Below are positions 1 through 6,438 of a stretch of 6,673 nt of DNA, one piece after another. The notes beneath the pieces are model-generated. The model did not search any database and was not told where the DNA came from. It saw only the letters and a list, made by a program, of their open reading frames with translations. Within the stretch, counting starts at the first letter, position 1. Each line of letters starts with the position of its first letter. Location of the stretch: assembly GCA_029289015.1 (NCBI GenBank), contig JARFUL010000246.1, positions 1-6,673 on the forward strand. Direction: 5' to 3'. This DNA is from Syntrophobacteria bacterium (GTDB taxonomy: Bacteria > Desulfobacterota > Syntrophobacteria > JARFUL01). The position numbers and the translations under genes were made by a program.

Positions 1-20
1 CCGCGGTTCGGCTGATAGAT

Positions 21-2666
21 ATGGAAGTAATAACCACGCACATAAACGCGGACTTCGACGCGATGGCCTCCATGGTCGCGGCGCAGAAGCTCTACCCCGG
101 GGCCGTGCTGGTGCTGCCCAGCGCGATGGAGCCCGCGGTGAGGAGCTTCCTCACCAGGCCCCCCTTCCCTATCCCCAGCTTCGTGAAGGAGAAGGAGGTG
201 GACCCCGCGGCCGTGACGAGGCTGATCCTGGTGGACACCCGCCAGGCCTCCCGGCTGGGCGCGCTGGAGGGGCTTCTGGAAAGGGACGACGTGGAGCTGC
301 ACCTCTACGACCACCACCCCCCTTCGGAGGACGATCTCGCGGGGGACGTGGCTGTGGTGAGGCCCGTGGGCGCGACGGTGACCCTGCTCGCGGAGCTCAT
401 CAGGGAGAGGTCGGTTCCCGTAACCCCCGAGGAGGCGACCTTCATGATGGTGGGCCTCTACGAGGACACCGGCGGCCTCACCTTCACCTCCACCACCAAA
501 GAGGACTACGACGCGGGGGGGTTCCTCCTGGAGAGGGGCGCAGACCTGACCAAGGTGGCGGACATCCTGAAGAGGGAGCTCACCTCCGAGCAGGTCGCGG
601 TGCTCAACGACCTCATCCTCTCCCTGGCCTTCCACCGGGTGGTGGGCATCGAGGTCGCGGTGGCCAAGGTCAGCGTGGAGAGCTACGTGCCCGAGTTCGC
701 GCTCCTGGTGCACAAGCTGAGGGACATAGAGGACCTGGACGTGGTCTTCGCGATCGCGCAGATGGGGAGCAAGGTCTACCTGGTGGGCCGGAGCCGCAGG
801 CCCCAGGTGGACGTCTCCCTGGTCGCGGCCGCGTTCGGGGGCGGCGGGCACAGGTATGCCGCGTCCGCGTCCATAAAGGATTTGACCCTGATCCAGGTGG
901 AGGAGAAGCTCATCAAGGTCCTGAGCGAGGTGATAAGGCCCTATCATCAGGCCCGGCACATAATGAACTTCCCGGTGATCAGCGTGAGCCCCGGACAGAG
1001 CGTTATGGAGGTGGCCGAGACCCTCAACCGCTACTCCATAAACGGGATGCCGGTCATGGACGGGGAGAGGCTGGTGGGAATAATCGGCAGGCAGATGGTG
1101 GACAGGGCCCTCCACCTCGACCTGGGGGACCAGGAGGTGGGGCTCTACATGAACACCAGGTTCAACTCCGTGACCCCCGAGGACGACCTCTCCGACATCA
1201 GGGACTACCTGGTGAGGGACTACCAGCGCATACTCCCGGTGATGGAGGACGGCCGGCCGGTGGGGGTCATCACCCGCAAGGACCTTCTGGACACCTTCAT
1301 CCAGGAGGAGGAGAGGCTTCCGGAGTCCGAGGACGAAACCTTCGCGAGGGGCCGCATGAGGAAGAAGTCCGTCGCGGCGATCATCCGCGAGCTGCTCCCC
1401 GAAAGGGTGGTGAACCTGTTGACCGAGATGGGGGCCATCGCCCAGGAACTGGGCATGCACGCCTATTGTGTGGGCGGCTTCGTGCGCGATCTTATCCTGA
1501 GGAGGACCAACCTCGACGTGGACGTAGTGGTGGAGGGTGACGGCATCACCTTCGCGCAGGCCATGGCCGCAAGGGTAAACGCCCGGGTCCGCCACCACGA
1601 CAAGTTCGGCACCGCGGTGGTAATCTTCCCCGACGGCTTCAAGGTGGATGTGGCCACGGCCCGGCGTGAGTACTACCAGCACCCGGGCGCGCTGCCCATG
1701 GTGGAGTCCTCCTCCCTGAAGCTCGACCTGTACCGGAGGGACTTCTCCATAAACACCATGGCCATAGAGCTCAACCCGGAGAACTTCGGCGTGCTGGTGG
1801 ACTACTTCTTCGGCCAGAGAGACCTGAAGGACCAGAGTATAAGGGTACTACACAACCTGAGCTTCGTGGAGGACCCCACCAGGGCCCTTCGCGCGCTGAG
1901 GTTCGAGGCGAGGTTCGGCTTCAAGATCGGCAAGCACACCGGGATGCTCATGTCCAACGCGGTGAAGCAGGGGTTCCTGGACAGGGTGGCGGGCAGGCGG
2001 GTCTTCGTGGAGCTTAGACACATCCTGGAGGAGGAGAATCCTCCGAGAATCATCAAGAGGATGGCGGAATTCGGCCTTGTCTCGGCAATCTTCCCGGGCC
2101 TGGTGGACTCCAAGAAGACCGCTTCCATCCTCGACGAGATATCCCAGGTGGTCTCCTGGCATCGGTTGAGCTACCTCAAGGAGGAGGTGGAGGTCTGGCG
2201 CATCTATTTGATCGGCCTGATCTACGAGATGCCGGACTACCTCCTCGAGGGTCTCCGGGAGAAGCTGGAGCTCACCCCCAGGCTCTACGAGTGGATCGCG
2301 TCATCGAGAAAGAGGGCCAAGGGGGTTCGCAAGTCCCTGGGATGGGCCAGGGCCCGGACCCCTTACGACATATACAAGGCCATGGAGGGCATGGACACCG
2401 AGGCGGTCCTCTACCTCATGGCCATGTCCCCCGAGCGGGTGCGCAGGAAGGTGAGCCTCTACCTGAGGAGCCTCAAGGACACCCGGGTCGAGCTTACGGG
2501 CAAGGACCTCATCCGCATGGGATACACCCCCGGGCCCATATTCAAGGAGATCCTGGAAGGTCTGCTCAAGGCCCGGCTCAACAACAAGGTAAGGTCCCTG
2601 GAGGAAGAGATGGCCTACGTGTCGGGCAGGTACCCTGTCCGGGCCGCGGAGGAGAGCGGGGCATAG
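21..2666 (+). CDS. DHH/DHHA1-CBS-CBS-tRNA nucleotidyltransferase (poly(A) polymerase family) fusion protein
   Basis: This 881-residue multidomain protein most likely adds nucleotides to tRNA 3' ends (A-adding or CCA-adding), in the cytoplasm. The N-terminal DHH phosphoesterase domain shows HINADFDA (7-14), VDTR (71-74) and YDHHP (96-100), and the DHHA1 domain ends in GGGGHRYAAS (273-282). Two CBS domains follow (about 312-365 and 375-430), which in other proteins bind adenine nucleotides. The class II nucleotidyltransferase head starts near 480, with VGGFVRD (484-490), the metal-binding pair D499/D501 in LDVDVVVEGDG, RRDFSINTMAI (572-582), DYFFGQRDL (594-602) and the nucleotide-template motif EDPTR (617-621), then RALRFEARFGF and a helical C-terminal region. 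No HD domain is seen. Geobacter is reported to split C-adding, A-adding and poly(A) polymerase activities among separate enzymes, so the exact specificity is open. The ATG start gives the typical MEVITTHINADFDA opening. The frame stays open upstream to the window edge and the ribosome binding site is weak, so a longer form is not excluded. Confidence -1.
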   Translation: MEVITTHINADFDAMASMVAAQKLYPGAVLVLPSAMEPAVRSFLTRPPFPIPSFVKEKEVDPAAVTRLILVDTRQASRLGALEGLLERDDVELHLYDHHPPSEDDLAGDVAVVRPVGATVTLLAELIRERSVPVTPEEATFMMVGLYEDTGGLTFTSTTKEDYDAGGFLLERGADLTKVADILKRELTSEQVAVLNDLILSLAFHRVVGIEVAVAKVSVESYVPEFALLVHKLRDIEDLDVVFAIAQMGSKVYLVGRSRRPQVDVSLVAAAFGGGGHRYAASASIKDLTLIQVEEKLIKVLSEVIRPYHQARHIMNFPVISVSPGQSVMEVAETLNRYSINGMPVMDGERLVGIIGRQMVDRALHLDLGDQEVGLYMNTRFNSVTPEDDLSDIRDYLVRDYQRILPVMEDGRPVGVITRKDLLDTFIQEEERLPESEDETFARGRMRKKSVAAIIRELLPERVVNLLTEMGAIAQELGMHAYCVGGFVRDLILRRTNLDVDVVVEGDGITFAQAMAARVNARVRHHDKFGTAVVIFPDGFKVDVATARREYYQHPGALPMVESSSLKLDLYRRDFSINTMAIELNPENFGVLVDYFFGQRDLKDQSIRVLHNLSFVEDPTRALRALRFEARFGFKIGKHTGMLMSNAVKQGFLDRVAGRRVFVELRHILEEENPPRIIKRMAEFGLVSAIFPGLVDSKKTASILDEISQVVSWHRLSYLKEEVEVWRIYLIGLIYEMPDYLLEGLREKLELTPRLYEWIASSRKRAKGVRKSLGWARARTPYDIYKAMEGMDTEAVLYLMAMSPERVRRKVSLYLRSLKDTRVELTGKDLIRMGYTPGPIFKEILEGLLKARLNNKVRSLEEEMAYVSGRYPVRAAEESGA
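2648..2656 (+). promoter_or_regulatory. Ribosome binding site for the GTG-started peptidase gene
   Basis: GGAGGAGAG lies inside the last codons of the upstream gene and ends 12 bases before the GTG at 2669. It supports that GTG as the true start rather than an upstream in-frame start at 2291, which would overlap the fusion gene by over 370 bases. Confidence -1.
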
Positions 2667-2668
2667 CC

Positions 2669-3301
2669 GTGGCGGCAAAGGTCATAGAGTGGACCGTGTT
2701 TGCAGTGGCCATGCTCGCCGCGCTCACCGTGCACGAGGTGGCCCACGGCTACGTTGCCGACCGGATGGGGGACCCCACCCCGAGGATGAGCGGGAGGCTG
2801 AGCCTGAACCCGCTGAAGCACCTCGATTTCCTGGGCACCCTGGTCTTCGTCATGACCCAGATGGTGGGCTGGGCCAAGCCGGTGCCCGTGAACCCCATGA
2901 ACTTCTCGGAGCCCAGGCGGGCAATGCTCTGGGTCTCCCTTGCCGGACCCCTCGCCAACTTCGCGCTCGCGCTCGTTGCAGCCGGGCTCTTTCGGCTGAT
3001 TATGGGCCAGGTCTCAAGCGAGGCCCTCCTGGCCAACCGCCACGGCATCTTTATCCTGGTCATCACCCTCAACTGGTTCGTGATCATCAACGTGGCCCTG
3101 GGCATTTTCAACATGATTCCCATCCCGCCCCTGGACGGAAGCAACGTTCTGGCCGCGCTTTTACCGGAATCTCTTCTAATTTCGTATAAAAAGTTTGCCA
3201 GGCTGGGGCCTTTTTTGCTTATACTGCTAATCTTGAGCCCATTCGCAAGCAAGGTGCTGGCCCCGGCCATCACCTACTTGCACCATCTTCTCATAAGGTA
3301 G
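2669..3301 (+). CDS. Site-2 protease family membrane metallopeptidase (M50)
   Basis: This 210-residue integral membrane protein belongs to the short, PDZ-less M50 peptidases that cut substrates within or near the membrane; the substrate of this subgroup is generally unknown. Visible markers are the zinc-binding HEVAH at 22-26 in the first hydrophobic segment, RLSLNPLKHLDFLGT (43-57), GWAKPVPVNP (67-76), AGPLANF (92-98), and NMIPIPPLDG (148-157), where D156 is the expected third zinc ligand. Hydrophobic segments lie at about 8-26, 54-68, 87-112, 126-150 and 178-204. The length is normal for the subgroup and all active-site residues are present. The GTG start is 2 bases after the preceding stop codon, which suggests translational coupling. 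A longer in-frame reading from 2291 adds a His/Gly/Pro-rich stretch that is only a shadow of the upstream gene. The 3' end of the gene is unusually AT-rich. Confidence -1.
   Translation: MAAKVIEWTVFAVAMLAALTVHEVAHGYVADRMGDPTPRMSGRLSLNPLKHLDFLGTLVFVMTQMVGWAKPVPVNPMNFSEPRRAMLWVSLAGPLANFALALVAAGLFRLIMGQVSSEALLANRHGIFILVITLNWFVIINVALGIFNMIPIPPLDGSNVLAALLPESLLISYKKFARLGPFLLILLILSPFASKVLAPAITYLHHLLIR
3195..3225 (+). promoter_or_regulatory. Possible internal sigma-70-type promoter for trpS and downstream genes
   Basis: TTGCCA (3195-3200) and TATACT (3220-3225) each match the -35 and -10 consensus at five of six positions, with a 19-base spacer, longer than the ideal 17. They sit in an AT-rich patch (about 3160-3260) within otherwise GC-rich coding sequence. 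Transcription would start near 3232, leaving a leader of about 105 bases before trpS. This is a by-eye match only, and the region also encodes the last hydrophobic segment of the peptidase. Confidence -1.
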
Positions 3302-3327
3302 GAGTTTCCTTCGCAGCCAACTGAATC

Positions 3328-3335
3328 GGGAGAGG
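3328..3335 (+). promoter_or_regulatory. Ribosome binding site of trpS
   Basis: GGGAGAGG lies 3 bases before the ATG at 3339, in the 37-base spacer after the peptidase gene. It is purine-rich and somewhat close to the start codon. No terminator hairpin is visible in this spacer. Confidence -1.
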
Positions 3336-3338
3336 TAA

Positions 3339-4322
3339 ATGAGCAAAAAGCGTGTCTTAAGCGGCATCCGTCCAACAGGAAGGCTTCATCTGGGCAACTA
3401 CCACGGCGCGGTTGAAAACTGGCTTGGCCTTCAAGACGACTACCATTGCCATTTCTTCGTGGCCGACTGGCACGCGCTCACCACCGACTATGAGGAGCCG
3501 TCCCAGATAAAGACCTACTCCTCGGAGCTCTTTCTCGACCTCATCGCGCTGGGGCTCGACCCTGAAAAATCGGTGCTCTTTGTCCAGTCCCAGGTCAAGG
3601 AGCACTCGGAGCTGTACCTTCTCTTGGGCATGTTCGTCCCCCTGCCCTGGCTGGAGAGAAACCCCACCTACAAGGAGATGAGGGACCAGCTCAAGGCCAA
3701 GGAGCTCTCCACCTACGGGTTCATCGGCTATCCGGTGCTCCAGGCCGCGGACATAATAATGTACAAGGCGGACTTCGTGCCCGTGGGGGTGGACCAGCTC
3801 CCCCACATTGAGCTGACGAGAGAGATAGCCCGCAGGTTCAACCACCTCTACGGCGAGGTCTTCCCCGTTCCCGGGCCCCTTTTGACGGAGGTGCCCAAGC
3901 TCCTGGGGACCGACGGCAGGAAGATGTCCAAGAGCTACGACAACTGCATCTTCCTGGACGACCCCGAGGACGAGATGCGGGCCAAGGTCTCCCAGATGGT
4001 CACCGACCCGGCCAGGAAACGCAGGACCGACCTCGGCGAGCCGGAGGTCTGCCCCGTGTTCGCGTACCACAAGATATACCAGGGGTCGGAAAAGCGCGAG
4101 GAGATAACCGCGGGGTGCAGGAATGCGTCCATCGGCTGCGTTGAGTGCAAGGTCTGGCTCGCGGACGCGCTCCTTGACAAGTTTTTGCCCTTCCAGGAAA
4201 GAAGGGGCGAGCTTGCCCGGAAGAAGGGGTACCTTGAGGAGGCCATGGCCGAGGGCTCGGCAAGGGCCAGCAAGATCGCCCGGGCCACCATGGAACAGGT
4301 GCGGGTGAGGATGGGTCTTTGA
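3339..4322 (+). CDS. trpS: Tryptophanyl-tRNA synthetase
   Basis: This cytoplasmic class I aminoacyl-tRNA synthetase charges tRNA-Trp with tryptophan using ATP, and acts as a dimer in known bacterial forms. The 327 residues match the usual bacterial length. The N-terminus has SGIRPTGRLHLGNYHGA (8-24), with HLGN (17-20) as the HIGH-type signature. The Rossmann-fold core includes YPVLQAADIIMYKADFVPVGVDQ and HIELTREIARRFN, and the KMSKS loop is at 195-199 in GRKMSKSYDNCI. The C-terminal half carries C238, C260, C267 and C270, a C-x21-C-x6-C-x2-C pattern very close to the [4Fe-4S] site described in Thermotoga maritima TrpRS. I therefore infer an iron-sulfur-containing version, in which the cluster is thought to help anticodon-side recognition. 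The gene is complete, and its TGA shares one base with the scpA ATG. Confidence -1.
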   Translation: MSKKRVLSGIRPTGRLHLGNYHGAVENWLGLQDDYHCHFFVADWHALTTDYEEPSQIKTYSSELFLDLIALGLDPEKSVLFVQSQVKEHSELYLLLGMFVPLPWLERNPTYKEMRDQLKAKELSTYGFIGYPVLQAADIIMYKADFVPVGVDQLPHIELTREIARRFNHLYGEVFPVPGPLLTEVPKLLGTDGRKMSKSYDNCIFLDDPEDEMRAKVSQMVTDPARKRRTDLGEPEVCPVFAYHKIYQGSEKREEITAGCRNASIGCVECKVWLADALLDKFLPFQERRGELARKKGYLEEAMAEGSARASKIARATMEQVRVRMGL

Positions 4323-5095
4323 TGGAAAGCTCTCTTCTAAATATTCCCGAGGAGTCCTACAGGGTGCGCCTCGAGGTGTTCGAGGGGCCGCTCGGCCTAT
4401 TGCTTCACCTCATCAGGAAGAACAAGGTCTCCATCTTCGACATCCCCGTGGCCCTCATCCTGAGCCAGTACCTCGAGTTCCTCGACCTGATGAGGGAGCT
4501 GAACCTGAGGATCGCGGGGGAGTTCCTGGAGATGGCCGCGACGCTCGCGTACATAAAGTCGCGGATGCTCCTTCCCAGGCACGCGGACGAGGAGGACGAG
4601 GAGGACGACCCCAGAATGGACCTGGTGACCTCGCTCATGGAATACGCCCGGATAAGGGAGATCGCGAAGGAGCTCTCCAACCGTTTTCTCCTGGAAAGGG
4701 ACGTGTTCGCCCGGGGAGCGCCCATCGGGGCGGGCACGAGGGAGGACCAGGAGTTTGAGGCCGGCCTCTTCGAGCTTACCTCCGCGTTCGTGGAGCTGAT
4801 GAAGAGGGCGGAGACCGCGCCTCCCATGGAGGTGAAGATGGACGCGGTCTCCCTGAGGAGGAGGATGGTTGAGCTTCTGTCGCAGGTCAAGAAGCACGCG
4901 CAGTCCGGGCTCACCTTCCAGAAGCTCATCAAGGGGCTCTCCTCCCGAAGCGACGCGGTGTTCACCTTCCTCGCTATTTTGGAGCTGATGAGGCTCAACG
5001 CGATAAAGGCGTTCCAGCACGAGCCTTCAGCCATAATCCGGATATTTCCCGGCCCCAGGGCCTGGGTGCCGCTGCCCCTTGTGGAAGATTTTTAG
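4322..5095 (+). CDS. scpA: Segregation and condensation protein A (kleisin)
   Basis: ScpA is the kleisin subunit of the bacterial SMC-ScpAB complex; it bridges the SMC head domains and binds ScpB to organise and segregate the chromosome. The predicted 257 residues have a normal length. The family signature near the N-terminus reads FEGPLGLLLHLI (20-31), where the common form has Asp at the Gly position. It is followed by VSIFDIPVALILSQYLEFL (36-54) and GEFLEMAATLAYIKSRMLLP (66-85), the helical part that contacts the SMC neck. A strongly acidic linker (89-96) leads to the middle region, and the C-terminal winged-helix part (about 175-240) contains TFLAILELMRLNAI. I chose the ATG at 4322, which overlaps the trpS stop (TGATG); a TTG one codon upstream (4319) is an alternative. 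GTGAGG about 11 bases upstream can serve as ribosome binding site. scpB follows, which fits the complex. Confidence -1.
   Translation: MESSLLNIPEESYRVRLEVFEGPLGLLLHLIRKNKVSIFDIPVALILSQYLEFLDLMRELNLRIAGEFLEMAATLAYIKSRMLLPRHADEEDEEDDPRMDLVTSLMEYARIREIAKELSNRFLLERDVFARGAPIGAGTREDQEFEAGLFELTSAFVELMKRAETAPPMEVKMDAVSLRRRMVELLSQVKKHAQSGLTFQKLIKGLSSRSDAVFTFLAILELMRLNAIKAFQHEPSAIIRIFPGPRAWVPLPLVEDF
4586..4606 (+). repeat. 9-bp tandem repeat (GACGAGGAG) coding for an acidic linker in ScpA
   Basis: GACGAGGAG occurs twice back to back (4586-4594, 4595-4603), followed by a partial third copy (GAC). In frame it encodes D-E-E-D-E-E-D-D. It is a simple in-frame repeat that could change length between strains without breaking the reading frame. 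Confidence -1.
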
Positions 5096-5131
5096 GGAGG
5101 TCCAAAGGGCCGCGTATAGGGCGTGAGACCC

Positions 5132-5138
5132 GGTGAGA
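5132..5138 (+). promoter_or_regulatory. Ribosome binding site that favours the ATG start of scpB
   Basis: GGTGAGA ends 2 bases before the ATG at 5141, with its GGTGA core 4 bases away. The alternative GTG at 5123 has only AGGG one base upstream, and the stronger GGGAGGT at 5095-5101 is about 21 bases away from it. This makes the ATG the better start, though not decisively. Confidence -1.
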
Positions 5139-5140
5139 AC

Positions 5141-5683
5141 ATGGAGGATGTCAAGGGAGCAGTAGAGGCCATTGTCTTCGCGGCCAACTCGCCCGTGACG
5201 GTGCGCCAGATTCGCGAGACCCTGGGGTTGGATGACCCGGCCGGGGTCCGCGAAGCCCTGAACGCGCTGAAGCTGGAGTATGAGGAGAGGGACGGCGGCA
5301 TAAGCATGGTGGAGGTGGCGGGGGGCTACCAGTTCCGCACCAACCCCAGGTACTCGGAGCAGGTCACCGCGCTCAGGAAGAGCCCGAGGTTCAGGCTCAC
5401 CAGGGCGAGCCTGGAGACCCTGGCCATCGTGGCCTACCGCCAGCCCGTGACCAGGGCGGAGATAGAGGCCCTGAGAGGGGTGGAGGTGGGCGGGGTCCTG
5501 AAGCACCTCCTCACCAAGGGGCTTTTGAGGATCGAGGGCCGAAAGGAGTCCCCGGGCCGCCCGATCCTCTACGGAACCACCAAGAAGTTCCTGTCGGTCT
5601 TCGACCTGAAGGACCTGGGAGCCCTGCCCCCCCTCAAGGAGATGGAGGAGCTCGACCTCGGGCAAGAGGTCTTTGAGGAATGA
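5141..5683 (+). CDS. scpB: Segregation and condensation protein B
   Basis: ScpB dimerises and binds the central part of ScpA to complete the SMC-ScpAB condensin used in chromosome segregation. The predicted 180 residues form two winged-helix domains: the first about 1-75 (MEDVKGAVEAIVFAANSPVT, then GGYQFRTNPRY at 61-71) and the second about 85-155. The second contains the strongest family marks, LTRASLETLAIVAYRQPVTRAEIEALRGV (86-114) and GRKESPGRPILYGTTKKFL (133-151), followed by LGALPPL (159-165). The length is in the normal range. A GTG at 5123 would add six residues; an in-frame TAG at 5117 sets the upstream limit. The gene follows scpA after 45 bases and overlaps the pseudouridine synthase gene by four (ATGA), so translation of these genes is probably coupled. 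Confidence -1.
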   Translation: MEDVKGAVEAIVFAANSPVTVRQIRETLGLDDPAGVREALNALKLEYEERDGGISMVEVAGGYQFRTNPRYSEQVTALRKSPRFRLTRASLETLAIVAYRQPVTRAEIEALRGVEVGGVLKHLLTKGLLRIEGRKESPGRPILYGTTKKFLSVFDLKDLGALPPLKEMEELDLGQEVFEE

Positions 5684-6438
5684 CGGCCGAGAGGCTCCAG
5701 AAGATTCTGGCCAGGGCCGGGGTCGCGTCGAGGAGAGCGGCCGAGCGGCTCATCGCCGAGGGAAGGGTCACGGTGAACAGCCAGGTGGTCCGGGAGCTCG
5801 GGGCCAAGGCCACCCAGGGGGTGGATGAGATCCTTCTGGACGGGAAGCCCATCCCCGAACCCGAGACCCTGGTCTACTTTTTGTGGCACAAGCCCAAGGG
5901 GTGCCTCACCACCATGAAGGACCCCGAGAAAAGGCCCACGGTAAAGGATTTTCTGAAGGGGGTGAGCCAGAGGGTCTTTCCCGTGGGACGGCTCGACTTC
6001 GATGTGGACGGCCCCCTCGTTCTCACCAACGACGGTGAGCTGGCAAACGGGCTCCAGCACCCGTCCAGGGAGGTGGAGAAGGTCTATCTCGCCGAGGTTG
6101 AGGGCCGGGTGAGCGGTGACAAGATAGCCCGGCTCGAGGCCGGAGTAGTCCTGGAAGACGGGCCCACCGCGCGGGCAAGGGCCAGGCTGATTGAAGCCGC
6201 GCGGGAGAAGAGCCTGGTGGAGCTCGCGATCCACGAGGGCAGGAAGAGGCAGGTAAAGAGGATGCTGGAGCTGCTGGGCCACCCGGTGCTACGGTTGACA
6301 CGGCTCAGGTTCGCGGGGCTCGAGGTGCGCGGCCTGGCCCCGGGCGAGCTGCGCGAGCTGGGGGCCGGGGAGGTGGCCGCGCTCTACCTGGCCGCGGGGC
6401 TCAGCCGGGACACAAAAGAGGATGACACTGTTGGATAA
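5680..6438 (+). CDS. rluB: RluB/RsuA-family pseudouridine synthase (S4 domain)
   Basis: The product likely isomerises a specific uridine in rRNA to pseudouridine; in the RluB branch the known target is in 23S rRNA helix 90, near the peptidyl transferase centre. The N-terminal S4 RNA-binding domain (about 3-50) reads ERLQKILARAGVASRRAAERLI. The catalytic core includes LWHKPKGCLTT (68-78) and VGRLDFDVDGPLVLTNDGELA (102-122), with D106 as the predicted catalytic aspartate. HPSREVEKVYLAEV (127-140) and EGRKRQVKRMLELLGHPVLRLTRLRFAGL (186-214) are also typical. Odd points: the usual GRLDxxTxGLL motif has Val for Thr at 109 and Pro for Leu at 112, while Gly111 is kept. The 252-residue length is normal for bacterial RluB outside enterics. 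AGAGGT, 9 bases before the ATG, is a good ribosome binding site. Gene order scpA-scpB-rluB is common in bacteria, which favours RluB over RsuA, RluE or RluF, but the exact target is inferred. Confidence -1.
   Translation: MTAERLQKILARAGVASRRAAERLIAEGRVTVNSQVVRELGAKATQGVDEILLDGKPIPEPETLVYFLWHKPKGCLTTMKDPEKRPTVKDFLKGVSQRVFPVGRLDFDVDGPLVLTNDGELANGLQHPSREVEKVYLAEVEGRVSGDKIARLEAGVVLEDGPTARARARLIEAAREKSLVELAIHEGRKRQVKRMLELLGHPVLRLTRLRFAGLEVRGLAPGELRELGAGEVAALYLAAGLSRDTKEDDTVG
6417..6421 (+). promoter_or_regulatory. Ribosome binding site for the partial membrane protein gene
   Basis: AGAGG touches the ATG at 6422 directly, which is too close for normal initiation there, but lies 9 bases before an in-frame TTG at 6431. 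It therefore raises the possibility that translation begins at the TTG. Confidence -1.

Noticed and set aside
1..15. Possible end of an upstream gene (…PRFG then TGA)
   Set aside because: Only four codons before the stop are visible, so it cannot be told from chance.
2291..2668. Upstream in-frame extension of the peptidase gene, giving a 336-residue protein
   Set aside because: The extra 126 residues are His/Gly/Pro-rich low-complexity sequence read in a second frame of the nucleotidyltransferase gene. The GTG at 2669 has a good ribosome binding site and gives a normal-length M50 peptidase.
3200..3216. Terminator-like AGGC-TGGG-GCCT hairpin followed by a T run
   Set aside because: The stem has only four base pairs and lies inside the peptidase coding sequence, where it encodes conserved-looking hydrophobic residues. 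It is too weak to call a terminator.
3302..3338. T-box or trp attenuator ahead of trpS
   Set aside because: The spacer is only 37 bases, with no T-box sequence, no Trp codon run and no terminator stem.
3357..4070. 237-codon open frame on the - strand opposite trpS
   Set aside because: It is antisense to a strongly conserved gene, its translation has no recognisable domain, and GC-rich DNA commonly gives such frames.
4397..5034. Two overlapping - strand open frames of over 200 codons opposite scpA
   Set aside because: Both are antisense to the conserved ScpA coding sequence, and their Ser- or Leu/His/Arg-rich composition is that of a mirror frame.
5027..5665. 212-codon open frame on the - strand opposite scpB
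   Set aside because: Antisense to scpB, with shadow-like composition and no domain.
5569..6282. 237-codon open frame on the - strand opposite scpB and rluB
   Set aside because: It spans two confident genes on the other strand, is rich in Pro, Gly, Leu and His, and has no recognisable motif.
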